A stretch of 18,406 nt of DNA from Phycisphaerae bacterium (GCA_021604825.1 BQJS01000089.1:1-18406); one strand, 5' to 3'. Positions 1 through 8,351 are shown, numbered from the stretch's first letter. The notes: generated by a model not told the origin, from the letters alone. Translations and numbers: made by a program.

Positions 1-141
1 CTTGCATATAACCTGGTACTCGCTGGCAAGTTGGCTGCCGACGCCGAGGAAGACGGTAAACCGGTCGAAGCCAAGTTAAGCGTTTCCGGGCTTTGCATCG
101 AGATCAATGCCCGAAACACACGCGCCGCCGAATCGAAGTAG
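1..141 (+). CDS. C-terminal end of an unknown protein (cut by window start)
   Basis: Frame 1 is open from the first base to a TAG at 139-141 and gives 46 residues, ending in NARNTRAAESK. Codon choice resembles that of the neighbouring genes, with many GCC, GAC, CTG and GGC codons. There is a stretch DGKPVEAKLSVSG that could be a beta strand pair. It ends 58 bp before guaB on the same strand, so it may be transcribed with it. No family can be recognised from this fragment, and the reading frame itself is only moderately supported because it is so short. Confidence 0.45.
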   Translation, partial: LAYNLVLAGKLAADAEEDGKPVEAKLSVSGLCIEINARNTRAAESK

Positions 142-199
142 GTCGGTAGATACACGTCGTGACGCACCACGAAATCGTTCCGTCGGTATAGGACATGCC

Positions 200-1714
200 A
201 TGACCACGTCATCACCGCACATGAATTTACCGAGTAATGCGGGCCACGATCGCATTTTGGGACACGCGATTACCTTCGCCGACGTGTTGCTCGTCCCGCA
301 ACTATCCGACATCGCGCCGAACGAAGCCGACATACAAACCCGCGTGACCCGCAACATCACCATGAACATCCCGCTGCTCTCTGCGCCGATGGATACGGTG
401 ACCGAATCACGGTTGGCGATCGCCCTCGCGCAAGAAGGCGGCATGGGCATCATCCACCGCAACATGAGCGTCGAAGATCAGTGTCGCGAAGTGCGTAAGG
501 TCAAGCGCAATGAGAGCGGCATCATCATCGACCCGGTGACCTTGCGACCCGAACAATCCGTCCGCGAAGCCCAAGACCTCATGCGGATGCACAACGTCTC
601 GGGCATCCCCATCACCGAACCCGACGGAAAACTCGTCGGCATTCTGACACGCCGCGATTTGAAGTTCCTCGAATCACCCGACCTGAAAGTTTCCGAAGTG
701 ATGACCCGCGACAATCTCGTTGTGGGCAACAACCAGATGTCACTCGATGAGTCGGATCGCATCCTCAAGTCCGCCAAGGTCGAGAAACTCTTGCTGGTCG
801 ATGACAAATTTCATCTCACCGGCTTGATCACGATGCGGGACATCGAGCGGAGTCGCGAATTCGGTCACAGTTGCAAAGATGATCGCGGCAGATTGCGGGT
901 GGGGGCGGCCATCGGCGTCCACGACTACGAGCGGATCGAAGCACTCATCGCCCACGATGTCGATCTCGTGGTGATCGATACCGCACACGGTCACAGCAAC
1001 AACGTCATCGAAACCATCAAGACCATCCGCCAACGTTACAACATCGAACTCGTCGCTGGTAACATCGTCACCGCCGACGCTGCCCGCGATTTAATTGATG
1101 CCGGGGTCGATGGACTCAAGGTCGGCGTGGGACCGGGCAGCATTTGCACAACGCGAATCGTCAGCGGTGTCGGCGTTCCGCAACTCACCGCAATCATGGA
1201 CGTCACCGCTGCCGCCTCGCCGCACGACATTCCGGTGATCGCAGACGGCGGCATTCGTCACAGCGGCGAAATCACCAAAGCCATCGCAGCTGGAGCCCAT
1301 TGCGTGATGCTCGGCTCGCTGTTTGCCGGTTTGGAAGAATCACCCGGCGAATCGGTCACCTGGCGCGGCAGACGTTTCAAGGAATATCGCGGAATGGGCA
1401 GCCTCGGCGCAATGGTCAAAGGATCAGCCGCCCGATACGGGCAAGCCGCCAACGCCGCGACGCAAAAACTCGTTCCCGAAGGCGTCGAAGGTCGCGTCCC
1501 CTATCGTGGGCCCCTCACCGACTTTGTGTATCAACTTGTCGGCGGACTTAAATCCGGAATGGGCTATTGCGGAACGCCCACAATTGACGATTTGCGGACA
1601 AGAGCGAGATTCTGTAGCGTGTCCCCTGCTGGCGTGGCAGAGTCGCACACGCACGACGTCACCATCACGAGAGAATCGCCCAACTATGCGATCGAACCGC
1701 CATCCAATTTGTAA
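200..1714 (+). CDS. guaB: IMP dehydrogenase
   Basis: Oxidises IMP to XMP with NAD+, the committed step of guanine nucleotide synthesis in the cytoplasm. The product is 504 aa, close to the usual 490 or so. The N-terminal barrel part shows FADVLLVP and [10 protein letters not shown] pair of CBS (Bateman) domains follows at about residues 106-218. The catalytic loop GPGSICTTR has Cys316 as the predicted nucleophile. The flap has [14 protein letters not shown] around 395-408 followed by ARYGQ, and the end is the family-typical [13 protein letters not shown] chose ATG 200 because AGGA at 190-193 precedes it by six bases; the frame stays open back to 107, but that stretch (rich in Arg and Pro) does not look like IMPDH. 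It heads a tight gene run ending in guaA. Confidence 0.97.
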   Translation: MTTSSPHMNLPSNAGHDRILGHAITFADVLLVPQLSDIAPNEADIQTRVTRNITMNIPLLSAPMDTVTESRLAIALAQEGGMGIIHRNMSVEDQCREVRKVKRNESGIIIDPVTLRPEQSVREAQDLMRMHNVSGIPITEPDGKLVGILTRRDLKFLESPDLKVSEVMTRDNLVVGNNQMSLDESDRILKSAKVEKLLLVDDKFHLTGLITMRDIERSREFGHSCKDDRGRLRVGAAIGVHDYERIEALIAHDVDLVVIDTAHGHSNNVIETIKTIRQRYNIELVAGNIVTADAARDLIDAGVDGLKVGVGPGSICTTRIVSGVGVPQLTAIMDVTAAASPHDIPVIADGGIRHSGEITKAIAAGAHCVMLGSLFAGLEESPGESVTWRGRRFKEYRGMGSLGAMVKGSAARYGQAANAATQKLVPEGVEGRVPYRGPLTDFVYQLVGGLKSGMGYCGTPTIDDLRTRARFCSVSPAGVAESHTHDVTITRESPNYAIEPPSNL

Positions 1715-2285
1715 TGCCAACCGCGTTAGTCGTAGCCTGACCTTGCTGCTGACCATCGCCGTTTGCGGTTGCAGCGAATACGTCAATCCTTGGACCGACG
1801 AGATGATCTCCCATGAATACGTGACCACTGCTTCGGTGGAAGGCGTACGCATGGCGAGCGCCCCTACGGAACCGGTCTCCCGTTCGTTTCAGCAAACGCT
1901 CGTCAGCCCGCAAGATGGTACGGTTGGACACTTCCCGCTCGGGTGGGAAGATCCATTTGAAGATCGCGGCAGCGACGACGGGCAGTTTGCATGGACGGCA
2001 GAAGACTACTTTGCGATGCCTTATGGGTATGGCCGTTTCATCGTCAACACGATTGGCATCCCTGCGAGCGTGATCGTGCAGGCTCCCGTGCCGTTGATGG
2101 GAAGCGACGGGATTACCAGCCGACAATTTCTGGGTCTCGATCACGACGCCGAATGGTTGCCAGCCGGGAGATCATCAACACCACCCGACATTCTTGAAGT
2201 CGGTTCGATCCCATCCAGCGCAGTTGATTCAGGAAACGTGGAATCAGGTAACGTCGAAACAGAGAATCTTGAACCCGTCGAATAA
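1686..2285 (+). CDS. Predicted lipoprotein of unknown function
   Basis: A 199-aa product whose ATG lies 29 bp inside the 3' end of guaB in another frame, suggesting translational coupling. The N-terminus has a basic n-region ([17 protein letters not shown]), a hydrophobic stretch SLTLLLTIAV and then CGCSEY. This fits a lipoprotein signal with Cys after V-C-G as the lipidated residue, although Cys at -2 is not typical. The mature part is soluble and acidic, contains PYGYGRFIVNTIGIPASVIV near residues 115-134, and ends in a Gly/Asn/Glu/Val-rich repeat-like tail (SGNVESGNVETENLEPVE). I recognise no domain. The open frame continues upstream of 1686, but that part is only a shadow of guaB. It is probably exported and lipid-anchored. 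The gene is followed after 30 bp by a membrane protein gene. Confidence 0.75.
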   Translation: MRSNRHPICNANRVSRSLTLLLTIAVCGCSEYVNPWTDEMISHEYVTTASVEGVRMASAPTEPVSRSFQQTLVSPQDGTVGHFPLGWEDPFEDRGSDDGQFAWTAEDYFAMPYGYGRFIVNTIGIPASVIVQAPVPLMGSDGITSRQFLGLDHDAEWLPAGRSSTPPDILEVGSIPSSAVDSGNVESGNVETENLEPVE

Positions 2286-2315
2286 GGGTCGAAATCATAG
2301 GTCGCGGCCAATCGC

Positions 2316-3251
2316 ATGATGACGGACCCCAACCCCCACGCCCATCCGAACCTCAACGATCAACCTTCATACCCGCCCGACGAAGAGCTTACAACGGAAC
2401 TGATCGAAGACGTCAGCTTTGACGATCGCACGCCGTACGCCCTTGCGCGCGAGTCGGGCAGGCGTGGCTACTTCAAGATGTGCCGTTGGGTCTGGTCGGC
2501 AGGCAAGTATCGGCTGACCCACTTGTGCTTGTCGCGACCATCCGTCCATTCGCGGCGCTTCGCTCGAATCAATATTCTGTTTTTTTCCATTGCGGCGACG
2601 CTCTGCATCTTTGCCAATGCAGGATGGCACCAGGTGCGTGTCGGTCCGGGAATGGAATTCGCTTCGACAACGCCGACCGGCAAGGGTTGGGTGGAATGCG
2701 TCACCCGTCCGTTCCCCACGCCCACCGACTTCGCCGACTCGGTCATCGTATCCAGCGTTTGGTTCAATGCGACGTGGGCTGCGCTTGCTGCTGGCATTGG
2801 CCTTGCGATCACCATGGTGTTTGGGATGTTGCTGGTGGGCCTATGCGGATCACTCGCCCACCGGAGCCTGCTGCCCGAACACCGTATCGAATCGCGACTG
2901 CGTTGTGGCATCCACTATGGAACGAGTTGGCTGCTATTTCCGATCGTGGCGATCATCGTCTTGTGCCTGCGGCCATTGACTATTCTTGGCGCGGTCGCCG
3001 GTTGGCCGATGGTACCCAGCACGCTCGTGGTGGATGCCTGCGCCCTGCTGCTGGCGACGCTCGGATTGATGCTGGGTTGGTTCTGGCTTATCCGGTTGGG
3101 CGGAACCGTCCCGAAAGGCTCGCGAAAACCGGCCAACCGTTTCTTCGTATTCTGGGCACCAATCAGCATGGTCATCGTGACCGGAGGAATTGTTTACGGT
3201 TTGTACATTCTTTCCATCGAATTGCCCCAACGTTTGAATCTAAACTGGTAG
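2316..3251 (+). CDS. Multi-pass membrane protein of unknown function
   Basis: A 311-aa product. About 85 polar, acidic then basic residues (PDEELTTELIEDVSFDD, then RESGRRGYFK) precede the first hydrophobic segment. Probable membrane segments lie near residues 86-104, 150-180 (perhaps one long or two short), 200-226, 232-256 and 275-300. The loop after the first segment (WHQVRVGPGMEF...PTGKGWVECVTRPF) is probably outside the cytoplasm. I recognise no catalytic motif or named family. Start at ATG 2316 (MMTD, second Met at 2319). It lies 30 bp after the lipoprotein gene and 10 bp before guaA, so it is almost certainly in the same transcript. A functional link with the lipoprotein is an inference from position only. 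Confidence 0.8.
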   Translation: MMTDPNPHAHPNLNDQPSYPPDEELTTELIEDVSFDDRTPYALARESGRRGYFKMCRWVWSAGKYRLTHLCLSRPSVHSRRFARINILFFSIAATLCIFANAGWHQVRVGPGMEFASTTPTGKGWVECVTRPFPTPTDFADSVIVSSVWFNATWAALAAGIGLAITMVFGMLLVGLCGSLAHRSLLPEHRIESRLRCGIHYGTSWLLFPIVAIIVLCLRPLTILGAVAGWPMVPSTLVVDACALLLATLGLMLGWFWLIRLGGTVPKGSRKPANRFFVFWAPISMVIVTGGIVYGLYILSIELPQRLNLNW

Positions 3252-3261
3252 AATCCGCCGC

Positions 3262-4812
3262 ATGTCCAATGCCACCATTGCCGTTCTCGACTATGGCAGT
3301 CAGTACACGCAACTGATCGCCCGCCGGGTGCGCGAACACCAGACGCACAGTCTGATCTTCGCGCCGGAAACGACCGCCAGCCAACTCGCCGAGCACAACA
3401 TCGTCGGGATCATCCTTTCCGGCGGACCGTCAAGCAGTTATGACGAAGGTGCGCCGCAGTGCGATCCCAGTCTGCTCGAAATGAACGTCCCGATATTGGG
3501 AATCTGCTACGGCATGCAGGCATTGGTTCGCGCGCTCAAGGGCGATGTCGCTGCAACCAGTCGCCGCGAATATGGCCGCACGCAACTCGAAGTCGTCAAG
3601 CCCGACAAACTCCTTGGACACTTGCCGACTCCGTTTACCGTCTGGATGAGTCATGGCGACATGGTCGAGCGTGTGCCCGATCAATTTGAAACCATCGCTG
3701 CGACCGGCAACTGCCCCATCGCAGCCGTCCGCCACAAAACCCGCGAGATTTACGGTCTGCAATTTCATCCGGAGGTGTCGCACACGCAGCACGGCACGCA
3801 GATCATTCGCAATTTCCTGAGCGAAGTGTGCAAAGCCCCGATGGATTGGGTGATGGGCCATGTGGTGCGCAAGTCGATCGCCGACATCAAGGCGCAAGTC
3901 GGCGCTGACGATCGCGTGATTTGCGGGCTTTCCGGCGGCGTCGACAGCAGCGTGACTGCCGCCCTTCTGCACGAAGCGATCGGTGATCAACTGGTATGCG
4001 TCTTCGTCGACAATGGCCTCTTGCGCAAAGGTGAATTGGAACTCGTCGAGTCGACGTTTCGCGAACACTTTGCGATCGACCTGCGGGTCGCCCATGAAAT
4101 CGAAAGATTCTTAAGCGCCCTCAAAGGCGTTACCGATCCCGACCAGAAGCGCCGCATCATCGGAAAGACATTTGTCGATGTTTTCAAACTGGCCGCTTCC
4201 GAAATCGAGAACGCCAAGTTTCTAGCGCAGGGAACGCTTTACCCCGACGTCATCGAGTCCGGCGCGGGTCCGCATGGAAAATCGGCGAGTATCAAGCTCC
4301 ATCACAACGTCGGTGGATTGCCCGCCGAGTTGGGCTTCGAGTTGATCGAACCGCTGCGCGACTTGTTCAAAGATGAAGTGCGCCGCATGGGCGAACACCT
4401 TGATCTTCCGCCCGACATCATCTGGCGACACCCCTTCCCCGGACCGGGGTTGGCCGTCCGCATCATCGGCGAGATCACGCCCGAGCGCGTCGACATCCTG
4501 CAGCAAGCCGACGCCATCACCATCGAAGAGATTCGAGCGGCTGGCTGGTATGACAAGATTGGCCAAGCGTTTGCGGTGCTCCTTCCGATCAGCACCGTCG
4601 GCGTGATGGGCGATGCCCGCAGTTTCGCGGGACAGCAAGTAATCGCGATCCGCTTTGTCGAAACGACGGATTTCATGACAGCCGACTGGGTGCGGGTGGA
4701 CTACACAGTCTTGGAACGCATTTCATCGCGGATCATGAACGAGGTCTCCGGCATCAATCGCGTGGTCTACGATGTATCCGGCAAGCCGCCTGCGACGATC
4801 GAATGGGAATAG
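3262..4812 (+). CDS. guaA: GMP synthase (glutamine-hydrolysing)
   Basis: Converts XMP to GMP using ATP and ammonia from glutamine; the second enzyme of the guanine branch and the partner of guaB at the start of the window. The 516-aa product has the full two-part layout. The class I glutamine amidotransferase domain (about 1-190) carries GICYGMQ with nucleophile Cys82 and FHPEVSHT with His169 and Glu171. The ATP pyrophosphatase domain has the P-loop GLSGGVDSS at 222-230. The C-terminal dimerisation domain contains RHPFPGPGLAVRIIGE and ends in GKPPATIEWE, the usual terminus. Start at ATG 3262, with no strong Shine-Dalgarno site. All catalytic residues I can check are present. Confidence 0.98.
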   Translation: MSNATIAVLDYGSQYTQLIARRVREHQTHSLIFAPETTASQLAEHNIVGIILSGGPSSSYDEGAPQCDPSLLEMNVPILGICYGMQALVRALKGDVAATSRREYGRTQLEVVKPDKLLGHLPTPFTVWMSHGDMVERVPDQFETIAATGNCPIAAVRHKTREIYGLQFHPEVSHTQHGTQIIRNFLSEVCKAPMDWVMGHVVRKSIADIKAQVGADDRVICGLSGGVDSSVTAALLHEAIGDQLVCVFVDNGLLRKGELELVESTFREHFAIDLRVAHEIERFLSALKGVTDPDQKRRIIGKTFVDVFKLAASEIENAKFLAQGTLYPDVIESGAGPHGKSASIKLHHNVGGLPAELGFELIEPLRDLFKDEVRRMGEHLDLPPDIIWRHPFPGPGLAVRIIGEITPERVDILQQADAITIEEIRAAGWYDKIGQAFAVLLPISTVGVMGDARSFAGQQVIAIRFVETTDFMTADWVRVDYTVLERISSRIMNEVSGINRVVYDVSGKPPATIEWE

Positions 4813-4877
4813 GCAGTGAATGAGAGTTGCCAGACACCGCAAAGCGGTTATCACCTCCGTCAATTCGAGAACGTGGG

Positions 4878-4895
4878 CAGACTCGGTAAAGTCTG
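4878..4895 (+). terminator. Weak stem-loop after guaA
   Basis: CAGACT cggtaa AGTCTG forms a perfect six-base-pair stem with a six-base loop, 65 bp after the guaA stop. No U-run follows, so it is not a convincing intrinsic terminator. It may be a 3'-end stabilising or Rho-associated structure, or chance. Confidence 0.25.
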
Positions 4896-5021
4896 AGACG
4901 ATTTCGACGGCCCAATCCCGATTTTGACTCAATCAAAACAGTCTTGACGCCGATTCTTACAGTATGCTAGTCTCGCCTGAGAATCGTCACTTCGCACCTT
5001 CTACCAAGAGATAAGCCGTTG

Positions 5022-5033
5022 CGTTTGCAAACG
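5022..5033. promoter_or_regulatory. 12-bp perfect palindrome upstream of the Phd-like gene
   Basis: CGTTTGCAAACG is a perfect palindrome 32 bp before the antitoxin start. Phd/YefM proteins usually repress their own promoters by binding short palindromes, so this is a candidate operator. Its sequence also resembles operators of LacI-family regulators, so binding by another protein is possible. That it is an operator is an inference. Confidence 0.35.
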
Positions 5034-5065
5034 TATTGGGGGGAACCCGGTCCGTTCGGAGATGA

Positions 5066-5266
5066 ATGATGGATATTCAAAAAGATGTGCGCACGCTGCA
5101 GGACTTCGTTGTCGATTCGGAAAACGTGATCCGTGACATTCAATCGAACCAGCGCCCCGTGATGGTCACGAGCAATGGCAAACCTGGCGTTGTGATTATC
5201 CCCGCCGAACTAATGTCAACCAGATTCAAAGCCCTCAAAGCCATCTGCGACTTATCAACCGTCTAG
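5066..5266 (+). CDS. Solitary Phd/YefM-type antitoxin-like protein
   Basis: A 66-aa product resembling the DNA-binding part of type II Phd/YefM antitoxins. It starts MMDIQKDVRTLQDF, has a helix with NVIRDIQ, then the family signature QRPVMVTSNGKPGVVIIPAE. Family members are usually 75-95 aa and use their C-terminal tail to neutralise a RelE/ParE or Doc toxin; here only STRFKALKAICDLSTV remains, so the toxin-binding tail looks short. ATG 5066 or 5069 are both possible; GGAG at 5058-5061 fits either. No toxin gene is visible: upstream is guaA and downstream is a convergent membrane protein gene that overlaps it by 12 bp. It may be an orphan regulator or a relic of a toxin-antitoxin pair. Confidence 0.75.
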   Translation: MMDIQKDVRTLQDFVVDSENVIRDIQSNQRPVMVTSNGKPGVVIIPAELMSTRFKALKAICDLSTV

Positions 5267-5974
5267 CTCATCACCGCCAGTATCATTACCGCCGGCCTCG
5301 TTCTCATCGCGGCTTACATCCTCATCGTGGTTTACATCGCTACTCTTATGCTTGGCTTTGGGCGGCTTGGTCAGGAGCGATACCTGCGACCAGATCGAGA
5401 AGTACAACAGCACCACCGACGCCAACACCCTGATCCACCACACCACCGGGCTGACCCTTGGCTTGATCGTCACCGGGTTGATCTGCGATGAAATCGTCAA
5501 CTCAACTGCCCCACCCGTCGCAACCATTTTGAAATAGCCCAGCACACCGCCTGGCGGATATTCCGTCTTAAGGTACTCGTTGATGAACCCGTGCAGTTCG
5601 GTTTGAATCTCTTCGACTTTGCCGCGCGGTTTGCGAACCTTTTTGTTTTCAATCGCCGCCCGGACGAAGTCTTGCGGGTAATCGACGGCTTCCTTGGTGA
5701 CTGCGATCGACCAGCACACCAGCGATACGACGACCGTTGCAACAATGGCGTTGGGACGCGGAACGATCCGAGACTTGTCGGCTGATCGATACATCGCCGC
5801 ACCGATGATCAAACCGAACAGCATAAAGAAGAACAACCCCAGCATCGCGATCAATGACAGCGCGTAAGACAGCAACGTGTAGCCGAGCGCCGATGCCACA
5901 ATCAACCCGACGACCGTCGGAATCACGATGCTCCCTGACCTTACTGGTTTCGATTCTCCGGATGCTGAATTCAA
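5255..5974 (-). CDS. Membrane protein of unknown function
   Basis: Roughly 239 aa with four probable membrane segments: two close together near the N-terminus (IVIPTVVGLIVASALGYTLL and SLIAMLGLFFFMLFGLII), one after a charged loop (AIVATVVVSLVCWSIAV) and one near the C-terminus (VLASVVLLYFSIW). Between the third and fourth lies a soluble loop of about 90 residues with KVRKPRGKVEEIQTELHGF. The C-terminal tail is highly acidic and Asn/Gly-rich. I prefer TTG 5974 because AAAGGA (complement at 5981-5986) precedes it by six bases. A TTG at 6022 would add 16 residues but lacks a clear ribosome site. It follows the fluoride channel gene on the same strand. I recognise no family. Confidence 0.7.
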   Translation of the reverse strand: MNSASGESKPVRSGSIVIPTVVGLIVASALGYTLLSYALSLIAMLGLFFFMLFGLIIGAAMYRSADKSRIVPRPNAIVATVVVSLVCWSIAVTKEAVDYPQDFVRAAIENKKVRKPRGKVEEIQTELHGFINEYLKTEYPPGGVLGYFKMVATGGAVELTISSQINPVTIKPRVSPVVWWIRVLASVVLLYFSIWSQVSLLTKPPKAKHKSSDVNHDEDVSRDENEAGGNDTGGDELDG

Positions 5975-6045
5975 GACGTTTCCTTTATGCTCGATTGCTT
6001 GAGCCAAGTGCGAGTCGATCAAATTCTTGAATCATGAAATCGTCC

Positions 6046-6447
6046 TCAGACGACCCCAACTTCGAGCCCACGCGCGATCCGAAATCCCAGCCAACAGCCC
6101 ACCAGGCACAGCAGGACGCTACCCGCAACGTTGAGGACTGCAAGCAAGTACTCCCGCTCGAAGATCAGTTGAACCGTGTTGAGCGAGAACGAGCTGAACG
6201 TTGTGAAACCACCCAGCACCCCAACCGTCAACGCCAACCGATGCACCTGCGATACCGACGAACTTTCAAACCGAACGCTCAGGAACCCGATGGCCATGCA
6301 CCCCAGGACGTTCACCAGCATCGTGCCGATGGGAAATTTCTCTGCGCCAATGAGCCGCTGAGCGCCAGCCGCCATTGCAAAACGCAACATGCTACCGACC
6401 GCGCCGCCCAGACCGATCCATCCCGTTTGTATCAAAAACGATCCCAA
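6046..6447 (-). CDS. crcB: Fluoride exporter FluC/CrcB
   Basis: A small dual-topology inner membrane channel that lets fluoride leave the cell. The 133-aa length and four hydrophobic segments match the family. Signatures seen: GLGGAVGSMLRF near the N-terminus with Arg22, PIGTMLVNVLG with the conserved Asn46, and GVLGGFTTFSSFSLNT at 76-91, which carries the sodium-site and phenylalanine-box region. Start is TTG 6447, preceded by GAGGT about eight bases upstream; no in-frame ATG gives a complete first segment. A single copy is present, so it would act as a homodimer. I looked for a fluoride riboswitch in the 198-bp upstream gap and saw none. Confidence 0.93.
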   Translation of the reverse strand: MGSFLIQTGWIGLGGAVGSMLRFAMAAGAQRLIGAEKFPIGTMLVNVLGCMAIGFLSVRFESSSVSQVHRLALTVGVLGGFTTFSSFSLNTVQLIFEREYLLAVLNVAGSVLLCLVGCWLGFRIARGLEVGVV

Positions 6448-6645
6448 TGGCGTCGACCTCGTTTATCGATTCACCGTGCCCCAGCCCGCGATACGATGCC
6501 ACCAAAGCACATGCTTGGGCTATCTTCGAGTATCTTTGAAATGCTTGCAACATTCTGTACGCTGCCGCCATTCGCGACAAATGAGCTTGCACGCACCGGC
6601 GCGGCTGTGAAATGGTAATTTGGATCAATTCGTATCGGGGAAGCG

Positions 6646-7290
6646 ATGAACAATCAACACGATGAGACGTTGGCGGCGATTGCTGAAGCTAGGTTGCTCG
6701 CCATCTTGCGGACGACCGACCAACAGCGTGCCGACGATGCAGCCAATGCCGTGATCGACGGCGGATTCAAGCTCGTCGAATTCACGATGAATACGCCGGG
6801 GGCACTCGAATTGATCGGCAAGTACGCTCAGGATTCGCGCGTCGTCGTGGGAGCCGGCACGGTGCTGTCCGTCGAGCATGTGGAGCAAGCTATCGACGCC
6901 GGTGCCCGCTTCATCGTGTCGCCGCACACCGACGCCCGCGTCATTGCAGCCACACGCGATCGAGGGGCGGTCAGCGTTCCGGGGGCGTATTCCCCGACTG
7001 AGATGATGCAGGCCCACGATGCCGGTGCCGACATCATCAAGCTGTTCCCATCCGCCGCCGACATCGCCCAATACGTTCGGCAACTCGTTGGCCCGCTGCC
7101 GCATTTGAAGATTCTTCCGACGGCTGGCGTGACGCCTGAGAATTTCCAAGCCATCCTTGGCGCCGGGGCGTTCGGGGTCGGATTCGTCAGTTCGCTATTC
7201 ACGCCCGAGGATATCGCTGCGGAGAATTTTGAAGCGATCAAACGGCGGGCTGAGTCGATTGTTGCCGCGCATCTAGAATCGCGCGGCTAA
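6646..7290 (+). CDS. eda: 2-dehydro-3-deoxy-phosphogluconate (KDPG/KHG) aldolase
   Basis: Class I aldolase cleaving KDPG to pyruvate and glyceraldehyde-3-phosphate in the Entner-Doudoroff and hexuronate routes. The 214-aa length is typical. Seen: ILR with Arg22, LVEFTMNTP with Glu45 as the expected catalytic acid/base, VVGAGTVLS around 68-75, SPHTDARV, PGAYSPTEM and IKLFPS with Lys132 as the Schiff-base lysine. GGGGA before ATG 6646 gives a good ribosome site. No edd or uronate pathway gene is adjacent, so the substrate (KDPG, KHG or galactonate-type) cannot be decided from context. Its 3' end overlaps the convergent thiamine gene by 53 bp. Confidence 0.93.
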   Translation: MNNQHDETLAAIAEARLLAILRTTDQQRADDAANAVIDGGFKLVEFTMNTPGALELIGKYAQDSRVVVGAGTVLSVEHVEQAIDAGARFIVSPHTDARVIAATRDRGAVSVPGAYSPTEMMQAHDAGADIIKLFPSAADIAQYVRQLVGPLPHLKILPTAGVTPENFQAILGAGAFGVGFVSSLFTPEDIAAENFEAIKRRAESIVAAHLESRG

Positions 7291-8293
7291 CCGCAGCGGG
7301 GTCGTCGCTTCCGACGATCGCTGAGCAGACAGACACGCAGTTGGCACCGGCGCCGAACACCTCACCTGCGTTGTCGGTATTGATCCCACCGATGCCCACC
7401 TTGGGAAGCGCGGTGATTTCAGCCACCTTGCGCATGCACGCCGGGCTGGCAGTGTCGGCGTCGGGTTTCAGCGATGTCGCAAACATTGGTCCGACAGCGA
7501 TGTAGTCCGGGTGCGATGACACCGCCGCCCGCGCTTGTTCGACCGAATGCGTGCTGATACCGATGAGTTTGTTCGCCCCCACAATTTGCCGGGCAGCTTC
7601 AACCGAAATATCATCCTGCCCCACATGCACACCGTCAGCCCCGCTTGCAACTGCGATGTCGCATCGATCATTGACAATCGAAATCGCCCCCGCGTCGCGG
7701 CAACATTCGACGAACCCGCCGGCACGGTCCAACAACTCCGCGTCGCTCAAGCCCTTTTCGCGCAGCTGAAAGCAGCAGCGCTCCACCGCATCAGTCACAC
7801 GTTTGATCACGTCGCGCCACGGGTGTGCGCAAATCGCCTCGGTGATCAAAACGTAGAGTGAAACGTCAGCAAATGCCTGCCGCGCCCGCATCGTCAGGCA
7901 CAACTCCTTTTCGATGTCATACCCGCTGTAGCGAAGCTGCTCGACACGACGGGCCATCGCTTCATCAAACGTCTTGCCGTATTCCTCGATCACCCGCAGC
8001 GCCTCACCAAGACGTTTTCCCGCCGCCCGCACCACGGACTCGATGTCGCTTCGTCGATACTCGCTCTTCGTCTCGTTGGTTGTACCAACGTCGCCAACCG
8101 TGTCCCTCGCCAACATCAACGCATCGGCATCACCCATCGCCACAGCCGCTGCCAACCCGTGCCGCATGTCTTTGAGGCGCTTGGCCAGCGCCTCGTCGTC
8201 GAGCGCGAAGCGCGCGTAATCCTCCATCACCCGAAGGGCTTCTCGGGCACGGTTAAAGTTGGCGTCGATGACGCGGGCAACAGTGGGGTCCAT
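7238..8293 (-). CDS. thiE: ThiD2-ThiE fusion (HMP-P kinase / thiamine-phosphate synthase)
   Basis: A 351-aa protein. The C-terminal part (about 165-345) is thiamine-phosphate synthase, joining HMP-PP and the thiazole phosphate: SIVNDRCDIAVA, GADGVHVGQDD (223-228), GISTHS, YIAVGPMF and KVGIGGI are all present. The N-terminal part (about 1-155) matches the domain fused to ThiE in cyanobacteria and others, described as the monofunctional HMP-phosphate kinase ThiD2; this assignment is from memory of the family. That domain contains two similar helices, REALRVMEDYARF and GEALRVIEEYGKTF, pointing to an internal duplication. I start at ATG 8293, where AAAGG lies about seven bases upstream. The frame stays open to 8425 but the extra 44 residues do not look like the family. 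No TPP riboswitch is seen in the leader. Confidence 0.9.
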   Translation of the reverse strand: MDPTVARVIDANFNRAREALRVMEDYARFALDDEALAKRLKDMRHGLAAAVAMGDADALMLARDTVGDVGTTNETKSEYRRSDIESVVRAAGKRLGEALRVIEEYGKTFDEAMARRVEQLRYSGYDIEKELCLTMRARQAFADVSLYVLITEAICAHPWRDVIKRVTDAVERCCFQLREKGLSDAELLDRAGGFVECCRDAGAISIVNDRCDIAVASGADGVHVGQDDISVEAARQIVGANKLIGISTHSVEQARAAVSSHPDYIAVGPMFATSLKPDADTASPACMRKVAEITALPKVGIGGINTDNAGEVFGAGANCVSVCSAIVGSDDPAAVSRAILDARQQSTQPAV

Positions 8294-8351
8294 GCTTCGA
8301 CCTTTGACTTTCTGCAACAGGGTTCGTGTCTGACCAGGGTCGCGATCACCC

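Noticed and set aside
107..199. N-terminal extension of guaB from ATG 107
   Set aside because: The 31 extra residues are Arg/Pro-rich and unlike IMPDH, overlap the upstream partial frame, and ATG 200 has a proper AGGA site.
1323..1685. Upstream extension of the lipoprotein frame inside guaB
   Set aside because: It is a frame shadow of guaB; the lipoprotein signal starts right at ATG 1686.
4924..4968. Promoter-like TTGACT, TTGACG and TATGCT before the antitoxin gene
   Set aside because: TTGACG to TATGCT is only 13 bases apart and the other pairing is far off; not a normal promoter spacing. One may still be used, but I cannot support it.
6448..6645. Possible fluoride riboswitch upstream of crcB, and a TTGAAA-N16-TACGCT promoter for eda
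   Set aside because: No crcB-motif core is found on the minus strand, and the -10 of the eda candidate matches only three of six bases.
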